This document shows, in pieces, positions 45,448 through 55,398 of a DNA stretch of 64,000 nucleotides (position 1 is the first letter of the stretch; every line of letters starts with the position of its first letter). The notes beneath the pieces were generated by a model. That model made no database searches. It was given only the letters and a program-made list of their open reading frames with translations, and was not told where the DNA came from. Both the position numbers and the translations under genes were made by a program. The DNA comes from AP-15 sp963846635 (GTDB taxonomy: Bacteria; Pseudomonadota; Alphaproteobacteria; ATCC43930; CGMCC-115725), in assembly GCA_963846635.1 (NCBI GenBank), contig CAWJXM010000023.1, forward strand, positions 95,437 to 159,436, written 5' to 3'.

Positions 45448-46229
45448 GTGCGGTCAGCCATTCCCGGCACCCGTTCCGAGCGAGGGACCGCTCACCATCC
45501 AACGCGGCCGGCTCCCAAACCTGCCGGCAAGGTCTCTTAAGGGCAGCTCCAGCCAAAGCCTCCACGAGTCGATGCCGGCTGACACGCGTCGGTTCCGGCC
45601 GTCCGGGCGTCGCTGGGTGAACCGATTAGATCGAAAGTCGAGTTCAAACATGCGGCGCCGGTCGCCAACTTGCGCACCCCGCTCGGCACAGGGGGATTGG
45701 CTCTCATCGCTGACCGCTCGATTTCCGGCGGTGCCACTGATCGCTGCATGATGGCGACGAAATGCGCGATCATTATTGAATCGTCTGAAAGGCCGGTTGC
45801 CGGTGTTGTAATTGGAAAGGTCTGGCTCGCTCAGAGCCGGTGCGCGCGAGAGGCGCTGACCGAGGAGGGACGATAAGGGCAGGCCTTCGTTCTCGAAAAC
45901 TTGTTCGTATACCGTGGTGACACGCGGCGGCTTCCCGCGATCTCGGCGATCGCCACTGCGCGCTCAAAGCCTGGCACGCCTGTAGTGGAGCTAATTCGGC
46001 AAAGTACAGAGGCTCGAATAAATGATCAGCAACCGCGGTTTCTGATCAAAATGGGACCTGATCGACGGGTCGGGGAGCGAAGCGGCCCCCTAACTTCGCG
46101 ATCGCCGTCGAGGGAAACAGGATTACTCATGTCGGTCCTGCCGGTGCCGCGCTGCGCGATCGGCTGCGTCGGTAACTGGACACGAGTTTCCAAATGATCC
46201 GCAACGCGCGTGCCCGAGGGATTGTGGTC
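45448..46229. other. Gene-poor stretch, probable debris
   Basis: About 780 bases. Every open frame is short and none resembles a family I know on either strand. Given broken genes on both sides I regard it as decayed sequence. Confidence 0.5.
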
Positions 46230-46600
46230 CTAAGCGGCAGCGACACCGGCAAATACCTCCGCCTTTGCCCATGGGAGGTGGCACGGTAAGGAGGCGGAAT
46301 TGTTCGTCAACGAGGTCGGTATGACGCCGATCGAGGCAATCGTGGCCAACACCAGCCGTAATGCTTGGCTCATCGGTCTGGATGGCGAAATCGGTGTGAT
46401 CGCGCCTGGCAGGCTTGCCGTCATCGTCATTTGGGACAGCGATCCGACCGCGGATATGACCGTGCTGCAACGGCCGGATGAGATTTCCGTATTCGTCAAG
46501 AATAGTCGGATTGTCGACCGCGCGGCAGCAGGCGGCTTCCTTCAGCTGAGCGAGGAGCTGCCCCGCGCCGGATGCTGGCCCATTAGGTCTTGGCGATGGC
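46230..46600 (+). pseudogene. C-terminal relic of an amidohydrolase
   Basis: Traces in two frames read SGSDTG, then AHGRWHGKEAELFVNEVGMTPIEAIVANTSRNAW. The closing LDGEIGVIAPGRLAVIVIWDSDPTADMTVLQ is the conserved C-terminal beta-sandwich of imidazolonepropionase-like amidohydrolases. The metal-binding TIM barrel upstream is gone. Confidence 0.65.
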
Positions 46601-46684
46601 CGACCCGAGTGCGCGTCCTTCCGCTGATCCTTCAGGGTTGCTAGGCTTGCACCAATGAGGGTTCGCGGCGCACCGGAGGACACC

Positions 46685-48610
46685 ATGGGCATTGGCGGCA
46701 TCGTGCGGATCGAGGTGACCGAGCGAGAAACGCCAGTATTCGACGGCACGGCATTCGGCACGGTGGGGGCCTATGAGCGGCTGCACGGCAGGGTGTTCGG
46801 CGAACTCGATCCGGCACATCACTTGAATGCCGGGATCGTCAACCTCGACCGAGCTGCGCGAAATGAGAACGGTAACGTCGATTATCAGAGCGACTTCCGC
46901 ATCTTAAAGCCGGTCGAGCTCGATCGCGGCAATGGCTGCCTAGTGTACGACGTTCCCAATCGCGGCAACCAGCCGATCATGCCGCGGCTCAACGGCGCGC
47001 CGGACGGCGGACACCCCCAGCATGCCGGCAACGGCTTCCTAATGCGGCGCGGCTTCACACTCGTATGGAGCGGCTGGCAGGGTGACGTGCCACCTGGGGC
47101 CGATCGTTTGACGGCGCGCTTTCCCATCATCCCCGGTATCACCGGCATGGTGCGGGAGGAGTTCATTGCCGAGGCCACTGGGCTGCTAGGCGACAATAAC
47201 ATCGAGGAACTGTCTGAAGATCGGTTCGTCGGCACGCTGATCTATCCGGTCGCCGACCCTACCGGTGCGACCCTGACGGTGCGTGAGCGCGAAGCCGATC
47301 CGCGCGTCACGCCACCCGGCCTCGCGTGGCGTCTGATCGACGAGTGCCACGTCGAGATCACGCGACCGGCCGTCCCAGGGTTCGACCGCGGTGCCATCTA
47401 CGAGTTCATCTACCGCGCGCGCGACCCGATCGTGATGGGCATCGGCTTCGCCACTATCCGGGACTTCGTCTCGTTCCTGCGGCGCGGAACGAAAGACAAT
47501 CCGCTGGCACCGCAGGAGCAACCGCGCATCCGCCACGCACTAGGTTTTGGCATCTCGCAGAGCGGCCGCGTGCTTCGCGATTTGGTGTATCTCGGGTTCA
47601 ACCAGGATCTCGCGGGACGCAAAGTCTTCGACGGCATCCTTCCCGTCGTGGCGGGATCGCGTCGCACCTGCGTCAACTGGCAGTTCGCACAGGCCGGCCG
47701 CTACTCACGCCAGCATGAGGACCACTCATATGGCGATGACCAGTTCCCGTTCAGCTATGCGACACTGAGCGATCCGATTAGCGGCCGCAGCGGTGGCATC
47801 CTTCAGCGCGCCCGTGATGCCGGCGTGTGTCCGAAGGTGCTGCATCTCGATACTGAAAGCGATTTCTGGCAGGCGCGCAGTTCACTGGTCGTGACCGATA
47901 CGAGTGGCGCGGATGTCGCTATGCCGGACGAGGTGCGGGTCTATACTGTGAGCGGGGTCTCGCATGCGCCGTTTCGGCCCTTGACCAAGCCGGTCATGCA
48001 GCTGCCCGGCAATCGGCTCGGCTATGGCGCTTTTATGCGCGCGTTGCTGGTCGCACTTCTCGAATGGGTGGAATCCGGCATCGCGCCGCCGGACAGCCGG
48101 TTCCCGTCGCGCGCCGCCGGCACGCTGGTGCCGCTTGCGGAAGCGCATGAAACATTCCCAAAGCTGCCGCAGGTGAACTTCCCGCGGGTGTTAAACGAGC
48201 TGCAACTCCGCGACCACTCGGTCGAGCCCCCAATCGAGAGCACCGCCTATCCGGTGTTCGTGCAACCGACGGATGCCGACGGCAATGCTCAGGGCGGTAT
48301 CCGCCATCCGCTAATCACAGTGCCTCTGGCCACGCATGTGGGTTGGTCGCTGCGCGCGAGCGGATATGGCGAGGGTGAACTATTCACCATTCAGGGTTCG
48401 ATGATTCCATTCGCCGAAACAGAAGCTGAAAGGCGGCGCACCAATGATCCGCGGCCCTCGCGCGAAATGCGTTACGCATCGCGGGAGGCCTGGGCCGCGC
48501 GGCTGACGGATGCCGTACATCGATTGGTCACCGAACGGCTTCTGCTGGCCGAGGATGGTGACCGACTAATCGCGGCCACACGCGAGTGTGGGACGTGTAC
48601 CAGGCGATAA
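46685..48610 (+). CDS. Large alpha/beta-hydrolase domain protein (Abhydrolase_10 type)
   Basis: 641 residues from ATG 46685, which has GGAGGA 5-10 bases upstream; the frame opens 30 bases earlier but without homology. The nucleophile elbow is GFGISQSGR near residue 290. Other family marks: YDVPNRGNQP, GFTLVWSGWQGDV, CHVEITRP and the late VSGVSHAPF with a candidate catalytic His. Members are uncharacterised and no substrate can be named. No signal peptide. Confidence 0.82.
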   Translation: MGIGGIVRIEVTERETPVFDGTAFGTVGAYERLHGRVFGELDPAHHLNAGIVNLDRAARNENGNVDYQSDFRILKPVELDRGNGCLVYDVPNRGNQPIMPRLNGAPDGGHPQHAGNGFLMRRGFTLVWSGWQGDVPPGADRLTARFPIIPGITGMVREEFIAEATGLLGDNNIEELSEDRFVGTLIYPVADPTGATLTVREREADPRVTPPGLAWRLIDECHVEITRPAVPGFDRGAIYEFIYRARDPIVMGIGFATIRDFVSFLRRGTKDNPLAPQEQPRIRHALGFGISQSGRVLRDLVYLGFNQDLAGRKVFDGILPVVAGSRRTCVNWQFAQAGRYSRQHEDHSYGDDQFPFSYATLSDPISGRSGGILQRARDAGVCPKVLHLDTESDFWQARSSLVVTDTSGADVAMPDEVRVYTVSGVSHAPFRPLTKPVMQLPGNRLGYGAFMRALLVALLEWVESGIAPPDSRFPSRAAGTLVPLAEAHETFPKLPQVNFPRVLNELQLRDHSVEPPIESTAYPVFVQPTDADGNAQGGIRHPLITVPLATHVGWSLRASGYGEGELFTIQGSMIPFAETEAERRRTNDPRPSREMRYASREAWAARLTDAVHRLVTERLLLAEDGDRLIAATRECGTCTRR

Positions 48611-49037
48611 AAGAGATCACGGAGCCAAAGTTTTTCAACTTCACTGATCCACCGCGTGCCGTCAACTTCGCTCGGAACACCTGGGTCCTCGACCAAAAGC
48701 TTTCTATCTTTGCAGTATAGAAACCTGAGGATGAACCCCAGCTGATCTAGCCCCACCGCCAAATCAGCGGCGCAGCGACGCTCCGGCATCTAGCGGAGTT
48801 TGTCACCATCGGAGGCGATGGCTAAAAGGCAAATCCCGTTTAGTATCCAGCCGTTCGGGAGGAGACGATCGAGCTGGCTGGGTACGACTTAAACCAGTCG
48901 GAGCTCTTGCGCTTGCAAACGTCGGGTCCAACAAATACGCCCTTGGCACCGCGCCTCTTCCCCGCCACGAAATGGTATTCACCGGAAATTTTGCGCCTCC
49001 ACCGGTTCGCCTGAAGTATCTAAATCAGAAGGTCAAA
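48611..49037. other. Intergenic region before the orphan binding protein
   Basis: 427 bases. No coding sequence or RNA recognised. It should contain the promoter for the gene at 49038. Confidence 0.45.
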
Positions 49038-49829
49038 ATGCCGAAAATTGCGCGCCATCTATTCGCCGCTGCTCTGGCCCTGTTCATCGGCCTTTCCGCT
49101 GGAGCGTCCAGCGCGGCGGAAATCAAGGTGCTGTGCTCCGGCGCGATGCGCGCGGTACTGCAGCAACTCGCTCCGGCCTTCGAGAAATCGTCGGGCGATA
49201 CGCTGGTGATCGAATACGCTACTGCCGCAAAAGTCGAGGAGAAGGTTGCCGAGGGCGAGGCGGTTGATGTCGCGATCCTGACCAAGCCGCGTGCCGAGAA
49301 GCTGGTGCGTGCCGCCAAGCTGGTTGGCGGCACCGCTACGGTGCTGGCCCGTGTGCCCATCGGTTTGGCCGTAAAGAAAGGCGCGCCGCACCCTGATATC
49401 AGCTCGGTCGAGGCGTTCAAACGGACGCTACTCAATGCCAAATCGCTCGCCTATGTCGATCCGGCGAGCGGTGGAACCAGCGGCATCTTCCTGGCGCAGG
49501 CCCTCGAAAAGCTCGGGATCGCCGCGGAGATTAAATCGAAGGTTCACCTGGTTTCGGCGAGCGCCGGCCAAGGCTCCCCGCGAGTTGGCGAAGTCGTCCA
49601 GCGTGGAGCGGCTGAGCTTGGGATACAGCCGATTAGCGAACTGATGGAGGTCCCCGGCATCGATATTGTCGGCCCGCTCCCGGCCAAGCTGCAAAGCCCG
49701 GATTTGATATACATGGCGGCTGCTCCAACCCTCTCCGGGCAGCCGCTAGCGGCTAAGGCGCTGATTGATTTCCTGGCCGGACCTGCAGCGGCACCGGTCT
49801 ACAAGGCAAACGGAATGGAGCCGGAATAA
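49038..49829 (+). CDS. Periplasmic substrate-binding protein, molybdate-binding-like (ModA-like)
   Basis: 263 residues. ATG 49038 gives a clear Sec signal (HLFAAALALFIGLSAGASSAA). The mature part begins EIKVLCSGAMRAVLQQLAPAFEKSSG, and VDVAILTKP and YVDPASGGTSGIFLAQALEKLG follow the ModA/type-2 periplasmic binding fold. No permease or ATPase adjoins, so it is an orphan. Such orphan ModA-like proteins are common in alphaproteobacteria; the ligand may be an organic acid rather than molybdate. Confidence 0.82.
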   Translation: MPKIARHLFAAALALFIGLSAGASSAAEIKVLCSGAMRAVLQQLAPAFEKSSGDTLVIEYATAAKVEEKVAEGEAVDVAILTKPRAEKLVRAAKLVGGTATVLARVPIGLAVKKGAPHPDISSVEAFKRTLLNAKSLAYVDPASGGTSGIFLAQALEKLGIAAEIKSKVHLVSASAGQGSPRVGEVVQRGAAELGIQPISELMEVPGIDIVGPLPAKLQSPDLIYMAAAPTLSGQPLAAKALIDFLAGPAAAPVYKANGMEPE

Positions 49830-50039
49830 CTGCCGACCACGAGCGGGAGAGAGCTGGCAAATATCTTTGGGCCGCCGGACGCCGCATGTAATCGGGCGCG
49901 GCACCTGAACCTCGCTCCGAGCTTGCATACCGGTACCGTCTTCAAGGGCGTTCCCGAATCAATGCGTGGTTTCTACCAGCCAAAGCGACCTCGATCAGCC
50001 AATCACCGCTCCGCTGCGGATGGCTCTTTTCTGCCTATC

Positions 50040-51190
50040 TTCACCTATGGCAGACCCGCATCGATGCGGCGTTCCGCGATCGTGCGCCGCGGATCGAGCG
50101 GATCGACGGCGCCGACCGGATCGTCGTCGAGGCGGATCAGATCCTCTCCGGGATCGGCCTGATCTCGAACGCCGGCGCGCGGTTCGAGGCCCCCGAGATC
50201 ATCTCCGCCCAGGGGCGCTTCGAAGACGTGCATCGCGGCGGCTACGACCCCGAGCAACACCTCAAGGACATGGCGCTCGATGGGGTGGCCGGTGAAGTCC
50301 TCTATCCCTCGCAAGAGCTCTTTTACTTCAAGGTGGCGGACCCGCTGCTGATGTCCGCCATCTTTCGCGCGTACAACGACTGGCTCGCCGACCCCCGGAA
50401 CACCCGCAGGGCGGCCGTCCGGGCTGCCGCACCGATCCCGCCCGCTTGAAGGGCATCGCGATGATCAACCTCGACGACGTCGAGGACGCGATCAAGGAGC
50501 TGGAGCGCGCCGCTCGCCTGGGCCTCTCGGGTGCGATGATCACCGAGTATCCGCTCGAACACCGGCGCTACGACGGGTCCGAGTACGAGCCGTTCTGGGC
50601 CGCCGCCGCGGCGCTCGAAATGCCATTGAGCCTGCACACGGCGACACGGCGGCAGGGCAAGATCCGCGGGGCCGGCGACAAGACATTGCGCGATGCCAGC
50701 AGCCGCGCGACAAAGGCATTCTATCCGGCGCTGTCGATGTGCGATCTGATCTTCTCTGGCGTCTTCGAGCGTCATCCCCGCCTCACACTGGCGATCGTGG
50801 AGTTCAAGCTGGCCTGGGCGCCCCATTTGCTCTCCATCATGGACTACACCTACCGCGAGCGCCACGGCGAGGCGATTTACCGGTTCAAGAGCCTGCCCTC
50901 GCGAAGGCGGGGGGCGGCATGCTCCCGAGCGACTTCTTCCGCCGCAACGTCGTCTTAAGCTTCCAGGAGGACGCCATCGGCATTCGCCTGCGCGACGTCA
51001 TAGGCGTCGACAACATGATGTGGGGCTCGGACTATCCGCACAGCGAGTCGACTTTCCTCTAATCGCGCAAGATCCTGGCGGAGATCCTAGAGGGCGTGCC
51101 GGACGACGAACAGGCCAAGCCTGCCCCGGACCCCGATCCGGGGATCGCCGGCGGCAACACCGCCCGCGTGTACAATTTTGACGTGCCGCG
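50040..51190 (+). pseudogene. Amidohydrolase-2 family metal-dependent hydrolase, multiply broken
   Basis: Frames in order: LWQTRIDAAFRDRAPRIERI and GVAGEVLYPSQELF to about 50410; KGIAMINLDDVEDAIKELERAARLG with LGLSGAMITEYPLEHRRYDG to about 50900; then DFFRRNVVLSFQEDAIGIRL and NMMWGSDYPHSESTF. A TAA at 51060 precedes the final SRKILAEILEGVPDD and VYNFDVPRL segments. The family TIM-barrel (WGSDYPH signature) is recognisable but two frameshifts and one stop disable it. Confidence 0.8.
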
Positions 51191-51400
51191 GCTGACCGTC
51201 CCTCGATGATGTTTGGAGCAGGTCTCGCTCGACAGGCGTGTCGGCATCCCTCGCGCGGCCTGCGGAACCCGTCTTAGGCCTGAGCGGGAAAAGTTCGTTT
51301 TTTGTTCTTTTAAGATTCGGCCCAGGTTGATACCCTGCGAGCGGCGAACCACGAACCCAATACCGTTGTACCTCGGCGCCTTGGCCAAATTGGATCGACG

Positions 51401-51424
51401 ATGCCTATGCCTATGCCTATGCCT
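51401..51424 (+). repeat. Four tandem ATGCCT hexamers, each an in-frame start codon
   Basis: ATGCCT is repeated four times without interruption, encoding MP four times, in frame with the methyltransferase. Slippage here would change the number of start codons but not the frame. Confidence 0.8.
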
Positions 51425-53764
51425 CAGAACTATGAGAACCTGTCGGACGATGAGCTGATTGACTGGCTGATTGGCGGGTTGAACCCACGCGCGACCGCGT
51501 ACCGGATCGCGGAGGCGCGGGCACCCGTCCGTCACGCGGCGGCGTCGACGCGCGGCCAAATCCGATCGCGTGAGGATAGCGATGGCACCGACGCATCTGG
51601 GACGAATGGACAGCGGATGGGCATCGAACAGCGCTTCAACATAAGCCTCATCGCTGCGCTAGCCCTGCGCGAAAAGCAGATCCAGCAGAATTACCGTCCG
51701 ATCATCGGCGTGCACAAATGGTTCGCCCGGCGACCCGGCAGTCTGTTTCGCGGGCTAATTCTGGCTGAGTTCGGCAACCGGCCATTATTAGAGATGTACT
51801 TCAGCGCCAATGACTTTCGGGGAATTACCGTTGCCGATCCCTTTATGGGCGGCGGGACGCCGTTGATTGAGGCGAACCGAGTCGGCTGCGACGTACAAGG
51901 GTTCGACATTAATCCGATGTCGGCGTGGATCGTGCGCGAGGAAATCAAGCGCCTTGATATGGGGAATTACCGCCGCGCGGCGACCGACCTGATGGCGAAG
52001 CTAGAGAGAGAAGTGGGTGAGTTCTACCGGACGGATTGCCCTCGATATGGCAGTCGGGACGTGCCGGTGAAGTATTTCCTATGGGTGAAGGTCATCCCTT
52101 GCGAAAAGTGCGGGCATGATATTGACCTGTTTCCCGGCTATCTGGTCGCGGATGACACAAGGCACCCGCGGCATGTGCTAGTGTGCGGGGCGTGCGGCGA
52201 GTTGAATGAAGCCGCCGACGTGCGGCGTCCGGGGCACTGCCGCACATGTCGAGTGCCGCTCATGGCCGAGGGGCCGGCGCGCCGTGGTAAATGCGCTTGT
52301 AGTCAGTGTGGGCATGTTAATCGCTATCCACGCGCCGGAATGGGCCCCCTCTCTCACCGGCTCTTTGCAATCGAATACTACAATCCCGAGCACCGCGCGG
52401 AGCATCAGGGCCGGTTCTTCAAGAGACCCGATGATAGGGACTTAGGGCGGGTAAGGGCGGCGGCTGAACGGTGGAAGGGCCTACAGACGAGGTTCGCGCC
52501 CGAGGATGAAATTCCGGCTGGTGACGAGACGGATCGGCTGCACCGCTGGGGTTACCGCCGCTATCGCGAGCTGTTCAACAACCGGCAGCTCCTCGGCCTG
52601 GAACTGAGCGCACGTCACATCGCGAGGGTGCCGGACGAGCGGGTGCGGCATGCTTTGGCGACCAATCTCTCCGACCTACTGCGCTATCAAAACATGCTGT
52701 GTCGCTATGACACGATGGCGCTCAAGTCGCTCGACATTTTTTCGGTGCACGGTTTTCCGGTCGGGCTCGTGCAATGTGAGTCAAACCTGCTCGGCATCAT
52801 CAATGGCGGCGGCGGCAACGTCGGCTCTGGCGGCTGGTCGAACATCGTCGAGAAATACGCCCGCGGCAAGGAATACTGCGATGAGCCCTTCGAGGTTCGG
52901 GTGAAGGGCGGCCGGGTGCCGGTGCGCGGCGAGTGGATCGGCGAGCGTCGCAATGGTGGCAGCAGCCGGTCGATTTCGATCCGCTGCGCGAGCGCAACCG
53001 CGCTGGAATTGCCAGCCGCCAGCCTCGATGCCGTATTCACCGATCCGCCCTATTTCGGCAATGTGCAGTACGGCGAGCTCATGGATTTCTGCTACGCTTG
53101 GCTGCGCCGGCTGGTCGGCAGTGAGGCCGAGGGTTTCGATCGCCCCTCGACGCGCTCGGCCGATGAGCTGACTGGCAACGCGACGCAGGCGCGCGGCCTG
53201 GTGCACTTCACCGAGGGACTGTCGGCGGTCTATTGCAGCATGGCGCGAGCGCTGAAGCCCGACGCGCCGCTTGTCTTCACCTATCACCACAACAAGATCG
53301 AGGCCTATTACGCAGTCGCCGTCGCGATCCTCGATGCCGGACTCAGCTGCACAGCGACGCTGCCCTGCCCGGCGGAGATGGGTGGCTCGATCCATATTCA
53401 CGGCACCGGGTCATCGATCATCGATACGGTCTTTGTGTGCCGTGCGAAGCACGCTCCTGCTGACGGCGGCCGGCTCGTCGACATGGTTGCGGACGAGCTG
53501 GCGCAATTGCGCGCCGGCGGCGTGAAACCAACCGCCGGCGATATTCGCTGTATGGTGTTCGGGCATCTGGCGCGACTGGCTATCGCCGATCTCGCGGGGC
53601 AGTGGGATCGGACCCGGCCGACCGAGGCGCGGATCGCACGCGTTGCCGATGCAACCGCTGGACAAGGCGACAGCCAGGCGATGATCGATCGGCTTCGCCC
53701 CGCGATCGTGCGCCAGAAGAAGGCGCCTCCGGGGCGGGGGGAGCAAGATGCCGTTTCCGTTTGA
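51401..53764 (+). CDS. DNA methyltransferase with embedded zinc ribbons (DUF1156/COG1743-like)
   Basis: Up to 787 residues. SAM-binding motif DPFMGGGTPLIEANRVG (near 145) and catalytic motif DPPY in FTDPPYFGNVQYGE (near 548) mark an amino-methyltransferase (N6-adenine or N4-cytosine). About 400 residues between them hold four CxxC knuckles (CEKC, CGAC, CRTC, CSQC), presumably two zinc ribbons. EKQIQQNYRPIIGVHKWFARRPGSLFR parallels the N-terminus of DUF1156 methylases. Homology starts near Met 51617 (MGIEQRFN); the earlier 72 codons may be an extension. It overlaps the nuclease gene by 17 bases. Confidence 0.8.
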   Translation: MPMPMPMPQNYENLSDDELIDWLIGGLNPRATAYRIAEARAPVRHAAASTRGQIRSREDSDGTDASGTNGQRMGIEQRFNISLIAALALREKQIQQNYRPIIGVHKWFARRPGSLFRGLILAEFGNRPLLEMYFSANDFRGITVADPFMGGGTPLIEANRVGCDVQGFDINPMSAWIVREEIKRLDMGNYRRAATDLMAKLEREVGEFYRTDCPRYGSRDVPVKYFLWVKVIPCEKCGHDIDLFPGYLVADDTRHPRHVLVCGACGELNEAADVRRPGHCRTCRVPLMAEGPARRGKCACSQCGHVNRYPRAGMGPLSHRLFAIEYYNPEHRAEHQGRFFKRPDDRDLGRVRAAAERWKGLQTRFAPEDEIPAGDETDRLHRWGYRRYRELFNNRQLLGLELSARHIARVPDERVRHALATNLSDLLRYQNMLCRYDTMALKSLDIFSVHGFPVGLVQCESNLLGIINGGGGNVGSGGWSNIVEKYARGKEYCDEPFEVRVKGGRVPVRGEWIGERRNGGSSRSISIRCASATALELPAASLDAVFTDPPYFGNVQYGELMDFCYAWLRRLVGSEAEGFDRPSTRSADELTGNATQARGLVHFTEGLSAVYCSMARALKPDAPLVFTYHHNKIEAYYAVAVAILDAGLSCTATLPCPAEMGGSIHIHGTGSSIIDTVFVCRAKHAPADGGRLVDMVADELAQLRAGGVKPTAGDIRCMVFGHLARLAIADLAGQWDRTRPTEARIARVADATAGQGDSQAMIDRLRPAIVRQKKAPPGRGEQDAVSV

Positions 53765-54788
53765 GTTCGCGTTTGCCGAGGTCCGGGCGAACCTCGATGC
53801 GTTCGTGGATGAAGTGTTCCGCAGCCTGCAATCGGAGTTCATGGAGCTGCCGAAAGGGCCGGGATTTATCGAATACCCGGTGTTCGAGCGGGGCTATGAG
53901 GCGCTGAAGCGCGCGACGCGGGATTTCCGGGTGCTGGCACCCGATGAGGTGCTTGCGGCGGTGTACGCGGTGCCGATCGCCCTCATCGTGCTGCGCACCA
54001 TGCTCGGCTTTAGTCCGCCGGAATGGGCCTACGTCACCGAGCAACGCACCGGGACGGAGGTGCCGCAAGGAGCGGTGCGCAGCCTCGATCGTCGCGTCCG
54101 GATGGACCCGCTGACCCCATTGCGAGAGAGCGGTCAGGTGACAGCGCGGCGCATTCGCGCGCTGGTGACGGCGGCGTGTGCGTTGCTGGCGGAAGGGGTG
54201 CCGGCCGAAATCGGCCCGAACCTGCTGCATCGTCTCGATAAGGCCGACACGCGGCATGGGCTCGCCAGCATCCAGCCGCTCGCGGGTCTCGGCGTGCCCC
54301 ACGCGATGCTGCTGTATGAACGCTTCCTCGGTCGTCCCTTCGCCGGGCATCGCGATTCCGTCAGCGAGCTGGTGGGCGACGTCCTGGAAAGCGCGATCGA
54401 AGGTGTGCTCACCGGCGCCGGGATCAGCTTCCGGAAGACAAAGCGTGCCGAGCGCATCCCCGGTTTCGACCAGGCGCCCGACTTCGTGATCCCGAGCGAG
54501 TTCAATCCGCAGGTGGTGATCGAGGCCAAGATCACCGAGGACGACGGTACAGCGCGAGACAAGGTGACGCGTGTTCAGCACCTCGGCGCGCTTAGTATTG
54601 AGGGGCTCGGGCCCGACGATCCGCCGAAATTCGAGGTCGTCGCCTGCATCGCCGGCCGCGGCTTCAAGGTGCGGCGCGAGGACATGAAAAAGCTGCTGTT
54701 GGCAACACGCGGCAAGGTCTTCACCTTGCAGAACGTCGAGCATCTGATCGCCTGCACACGGCTCAGCGATTTTCGAACACGGTGGTGA
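53748..54788 (+). CDS. Probable PD-(D/E)XK restriction endonuclease partner
   Basis: 346 residues. Near 244-262 the order PDFVIP, a short strand, then VVIEAKIT gives the D...ExK pattern of PD-(D/E)XK nucleases, inside a region VLTGAGISFRKTKRAERIPGFDQAPDF that looks like a restriction-endonuclease fold. Residues 1-230 are mainly helical and resemble nothing I know. It overlaps the methyltransferase by 17 bases, so the two are translated together and most likely act as a restriction-modification pair. Assigned from motif and context. Confidence 0.7.
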   Translation: MPFPFEFAFAEVRANLDAFVDEVFRSLQSEFMELPKGPGFIEYPVFERGYEALKRATRDFRVLAPDEVLAAVYAVPIALIVLRTMLGFSPPEWAYVTEQRTGTEVPQGAVRSLDRRVRMDPLTPLRESGQVTARRIRALVTAACALLAEGVPAEIGPNLLHRLDKADTRHGLASIQPLAGLGVPHAMLLYERFLGRPFAGHRDSVSELVGDVLESAIEGVLTGAGISFRKTKRAERIPGFDQAPDFVIPSEFNPQVVIEAKITEDDGTARDKVTRVQHLGALSIEGLGPDDPPKFEVVACIAGRGFKVRREDMKKLLLATRGKVFTLQNVEHLIACTRLSDFRTRW

Positions 54789-54839
54789 CCGGTGCTCGAT
54801 CCGGCCGAGGCGCGTGCTGGTCGCCAGTGGGTTTCGCTG

Positions 54840-55138
54840 CTTCACACACCGCCGCTAGCAGGGGCAGTATCACGTATTCATTCTTGATCGCTCGCCACCG
54901 ACCCGGAAAATCGGCATCGTCTTGCGGCAACCTCCACAGACAGTGCCTGTGGTGGGGGCATGTGGTCGGGGAGGACGACCCAGGCGTCGATGTGAAAAGG
55001 GGCGCGGGCGCGCACTCGGCGAACCGCATCGCGCAGCGCGTCGATATTCGTCACCAACAGGTTCGAGCGCCGATCCAGCAGGTTTACGGTAAAAAAGAAG
55101 GTTCCGCCTGGAACCCGATTGCGGCGATAATCCGGCAT
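54840..55138 (-). pseudogene. REP-associated tyrosine transposase (RAYT), broken
   Basis: The start MPDYRRNRVPGGTFFFTVNLLDRR and AFHIDAWVVLPDHM-type sequence (here APFHIDAWVVLPDHM) are typical of RAYT/IS200-like proteins. The HUH-side continuation is in another frame (HCLWRLPQDDADFPGRWRAIK). A short insertion after DHM breaks the gene and the rest is missing. Confidence 0.8.
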
Positions 55139-55242
55139 CTAAGGAGTATGCATGGCCGCGGAGAGCGGCGGAATGCGCTGCGCTTTTCCGCCCTTGTAAT
55201 ACCCAAACCCCGTATGTTCGAGCCGTCCCGCAAGGGGCGCCC

Positions 55243-55271
55243 CGCCCTGGGTGGCGACCCAGAGCAGGGCG
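55243..55271. repeat. REP-like hairpin upstream of the RAYT relic
   Basis: CGCCCT (55243-55248) pairs with AGGGCG (55266-55271), with an inner GGGT/ACCC. It lies 105 bases before the RAYT start, where REP palindromes usually occur. Confidence 0.35.
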
Positions 55272-55398
55272 GCTGGCGTCGGATCGATCCGCCCTTGGCC
55301 GGTAGGGCCGCAGCGTAGCTTGATCGCGTCAGCCTCTTCATCGGACCCGGATGGTTGCCGGAACACTTGGTTCGCTTCACAAGGCAGGGTCGAGGAAG

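Noticed and set aside
53580..54845. 421-codon open frame antisense to the nuclease gene
   Set aside because: His/Arg/Gln-rich with no recognisable domain. The sense strand has the nuclease motif and the 17-base overlap with the methylase.
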